A stretch of DNA of 23,286 bases from CALFXN01 sp937957815 (lineage in GTDB: Bacteria; Synergistota; Synergistia; Synergistales; Aminobacteriaceae). Of the stretch, positions 21,839-23,286 are shown piece by piece. The notes below the pieces were generated by a model. The model ran no database searches, was not told the DNA's origin, and saw only the letters and a list, made by a program, of their open reading frames with translations. The position numbers and the translations under genes were made by a program. The stretch's first letter is position 1. Every line of letters starts with the position of its first letter. The stretch is taken from contig DAIQNX010000046.1 of assembly GCA_036788195.1 (NCBI GenBank), positions 1 to 23,286 of the forward strand, read 5' to 3'.

Positions 21839-22792
21839 CTATTTCAGAACGCCGACTTCCCGGTAGTATTTCTCCGCGCCCGGATGCAGGGGAACCGACA
21901 TCGCGCTGAGAGCGGTCTTCAGCGTGATCATTTTGCCCTGGGCGTGGACGGCCGCAAGATCACCCAGATGTTCGAACACGGCCTTCGTGATCTTGTAGAC
22001 CGTCGCCTCGCCAAGTCCGGCTTCCGCGCTCAGAATGGCGGGACTCGCCACGGTCAGGATTCCCGTCGTGACGCCCCGGTACGTATCAGCCGGAATTTCG
22101 ATCAACGAAAGATATGGGACACCTTTCAGGAAACTCTTCGTTACCGTTTCGTCCACCTTGAGGAGCCCGATGTCGAGCGTCGTCGAAATATCGACCACTG
22201 CGGACGTCGGAATACCGGACCCAACTATCGCGCAATCGATGAGTCGGTCCTTGAGCGCCGTAACGGCTTCTCCGAAGTTCAGGAACTGTTCCTCGACATC
22301 GTTATAGGTCAGTCCGTGCGCTTCGAGGACCATCTTCGCGGTCCGTTCGGTCCCGCTTCCCGGCGCGCCGACAGCGATCTTTTTGCCTTTCAGATCGGGA
22401 ATACTCTGCATTCCCGAGTTCTTCAGCACGATAAATTGAAATATTTCGGGGTAGAGACAGGCGATTCCGCGGATATTCGTGACGGGTTTATCATTGAAGG
22501 GAGGTTCACCCTTGTAGGCTCCCCATGACGTGTTGGACGCACCAAGAATCAGCTCGACCTTCTTCTCGCGGAGCATTTTCAGATTCGCCACGGAAGCTCC
22601 GGTCGATTCGGCGGTTATCTCGATTCCGGGAACATTCTTCATGACGATCGACGCGATGCCTGAACCAATCGGATAATAACTTCCCGCCGTACCGCCGGTG
22701 GCAAGGGAAAGCCTCTCGGTAGCATACGCGGAACCGCTCACGCAAAAAAGAACCGTGAAGAGAAGAAACACCGTACGTTTTCCGAATCCCAT
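21839..22792 (-). CDS. TAXI-family TRAP solute-binding protein
   Basis: The 317-residue protein has a signal peptide (KRTVFLLFTVLFCVSGSAYA, cleavage at about 24). It then has the TAXI opening LATGGTAGSYYPIGSGIASI, followed by STGASVANLKML, DLKGKKIAVGAPGSGTE and IPTSAVVDIS. TAXI proteins capture a ligand in the periplasm and hand it to a fused TRAP permease. Characterised members are few, and the ligand cannot be read from sequence. ATG 22792 has GGGAGG at eight bases. It is the first gene of the operon with DUF1850, permease, opine dehydrogenase and OCD, and is divergent from an RpiR-type regulator. Confidence 0.93.
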   Translation of the reverse strand: MGFGKRTVFLLFTVLFCVSGSAYATERLSLATGGTAGSYYPIGSGIASIVMKNVPGIEITAESTGASVANLKMLREKKVELILGASNTSWGAYKGEPPFNDKPVTNIRGIACLYPEIFQFIVLKNSGMQSIPDLKGKKIAVGAPGSGTERTAKMVLEAHGLTYNDVEEQFLNFGEAVTALKDRLIDCAIVGSGIPTSAVVDISTTLDIGLLKVDETVTKSFLKGVPYLSLIEIPADTYRGVTTGILTVASPAILSAEAGLGEATVYKITKAVFEHLGDLAAVHAQGKMITLKTALSAMSVPLHPGAEKYYREVGVLK

Positions 22793-22931
22793 ATTTCTCG
22801 CCTCCCTGCAGATTTGTTATGGAACACACCGAAGAGACGCCCCATGCGCCGTCCTCAAATGAAGCCGGGATGGTGCAGAAAGATATGGAAAGGAACACGA
22901 ACTCAGTCTATGATATTCGCAGAAGTCAAAA

Positions 22932-22960
22932 ATAAAATAAATGCGCTTCTTGCATGTCAT
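22932..22960 (-). promoter_or_regulatory. Candidate promoter of the TAXI-TRAP operon
   Basis: On the minus strand ATGACA (22955-22960) and TTTTAT (22932-22937) are separated by 17 bases. This would give a leader of about 130 bases before the binding-protein gene. The -10 box is weak, which fits an activated or repressed promoter facing the divergent regulator. Confidence 0.45.
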
Positions 22961-22989
22961 TTTTGAGTGTAGCCATTGAGCTGCCACGT

Positions 22990-23018
22990 GTCAAATTAGT
23001 GAAACAGATAACTATATT
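22990..23018 (+). promoter_or_regulatory. Weak candidate promoter of the RpiR-type regulator gene
   Basis: GTCAAA (22990-22995) and TATATT (23013-23018) are separated by 17 bases, about 50 bases before ATG 23069. The -35 match is poor. The AT-rich stretch 22920-23040 is the likely control region shared by both divergent transcripts. Confidence 0.3.
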
Positions 23019-23068
23019 TTTGAATTGCATACAAACAAGGTGTTTGTGTTCGGAGAGGGGATTGGACA

Positions 23069-23286
23069 ATGGGGAACTACAGCAGAAAGGTGCCGGAAAA
23101 TGTTGCCCCGGAGAAATTCGCCGGAGGGATATTGCAGTATCTCAGAACCGCGAAAAAATACCTGCCCCAGCAGCAACAAGTCGTCTGTGAATTCATTCTC
23201 AACAACTTCCAGAAGGCGGCGTTCCTGAAGGCGGAAGAGATGGCCAAGGCTTCGGGATCGAGCACCGCAACGGTTCTCAGAACCGC
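23069..23286 (+). CDS. MurR/RpiR-family transcriptional regulator, N-terminal part (runs off the window)
   Basis: The 72 visible residues from ATG 23069 (GGAGAGGGG eight bases upstream) match the N-terminal helix-turn-helix of RpiR regulators: KKYLPQQQQVVCEFILNNF, KAAFLKAEEMAKASGSSTAT, VLRT. The C-terminal SIS ligand-binding domain would lie beyond the window. It is divergent from the TAXI-TRAP opine operon and most likely controls it. RpiR proteins usually sense phosphorylated sugars, so use with an amino-acid or opine module would be a less common pairing. Confidence 0.85.
   Translation, partial: MGNYSRKVPENVAPEKFAGGILQYLRTAKKYLPQQQQVVCEFILNNFQKAAFLKAEEMAKASGSSTATVLRT

Overview
The window looks like a fragment of a bacterial metagenome assembly from an anaerobic, peptide- and amino-acid-fermenting organism. 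My best guess is Synergistota. The guess rests on gene content: a TAXI-type TRAP transporter with a DUF1850 partner, opine-type dehydrogenases, a dipeptide epimerase beside amidohydrolases, and high GC in the core part. No rRNA, tRNA or phylogenetic marker is present, so this is inference. Two 100-base N runs are each flanked by exact 55-bp duplicates. They are contig joins, not biology, and removing them restores two intact genes.

Left arm (1-4159, plus strand, relatively AT-rich): the end of a multi-TM permease, a class A beta-lactamase-fold serine hydrolase without a signal peptide, an L-Ala-D/L-Glu-type dipeptide epimerase, a 32-bp perfect palindrome, and an M20D amidohydrolase broken by three frameshifts. 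Together they suggest uptake and cytoplasmic breakdown of small peptides or N-acyl amino acids that contain D-residues, perhaps murein-derived.

Defence-like island (4160-10274, minus strand): an hsdM fragment cut off exactly where composition changes, an MntA/HepT (MNT-HEPN) toxin-antitoxin pair, then an operon of an RloA-type ABC ATPase, an RloB Toprim-like nuclease and a macro-domain ADP-ribose hydrolase. These three genes are joined by TGATG and ATGA overlaps. Upstream lies a protein with two TM helices, two TrkA-N/RCK-like Rossmann domains and a C-terminal RyR domain. The RloAB-macro operon next to the RyR protein is the best candidate for an undescribed variant of a defence system.

Middle (10315-16980): a secreted CARDB protein, a divergent HxlR regulator/GNAT acetyltransferase pair around a symmetric operator-like region, and a minus-strand operon of a possible nagB remnant, NagA, a secreted ComEC-like metallo-beta-lactamase with an Ada-like zinc tail, DUF3006 and a PP2C phosphatase. 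A small secreted protein of unknown function has its own promoter, operator-like repeat and terminator.

Right arm (16980-23286): a minus-strand operon of a TAXI solute-binding protein, a hairpin terminator, DUF1850 (with an apparent frameshift), a fused TRAP permease, an octopine/nopaline-type dehydrogenase and an ornithine cyclodeaminase/mu-crystallin family protein, with a divergent RpiR-type regulator running off the window. This reads as an uptake and catabolism module for opines or related N-alkyl amino acids.
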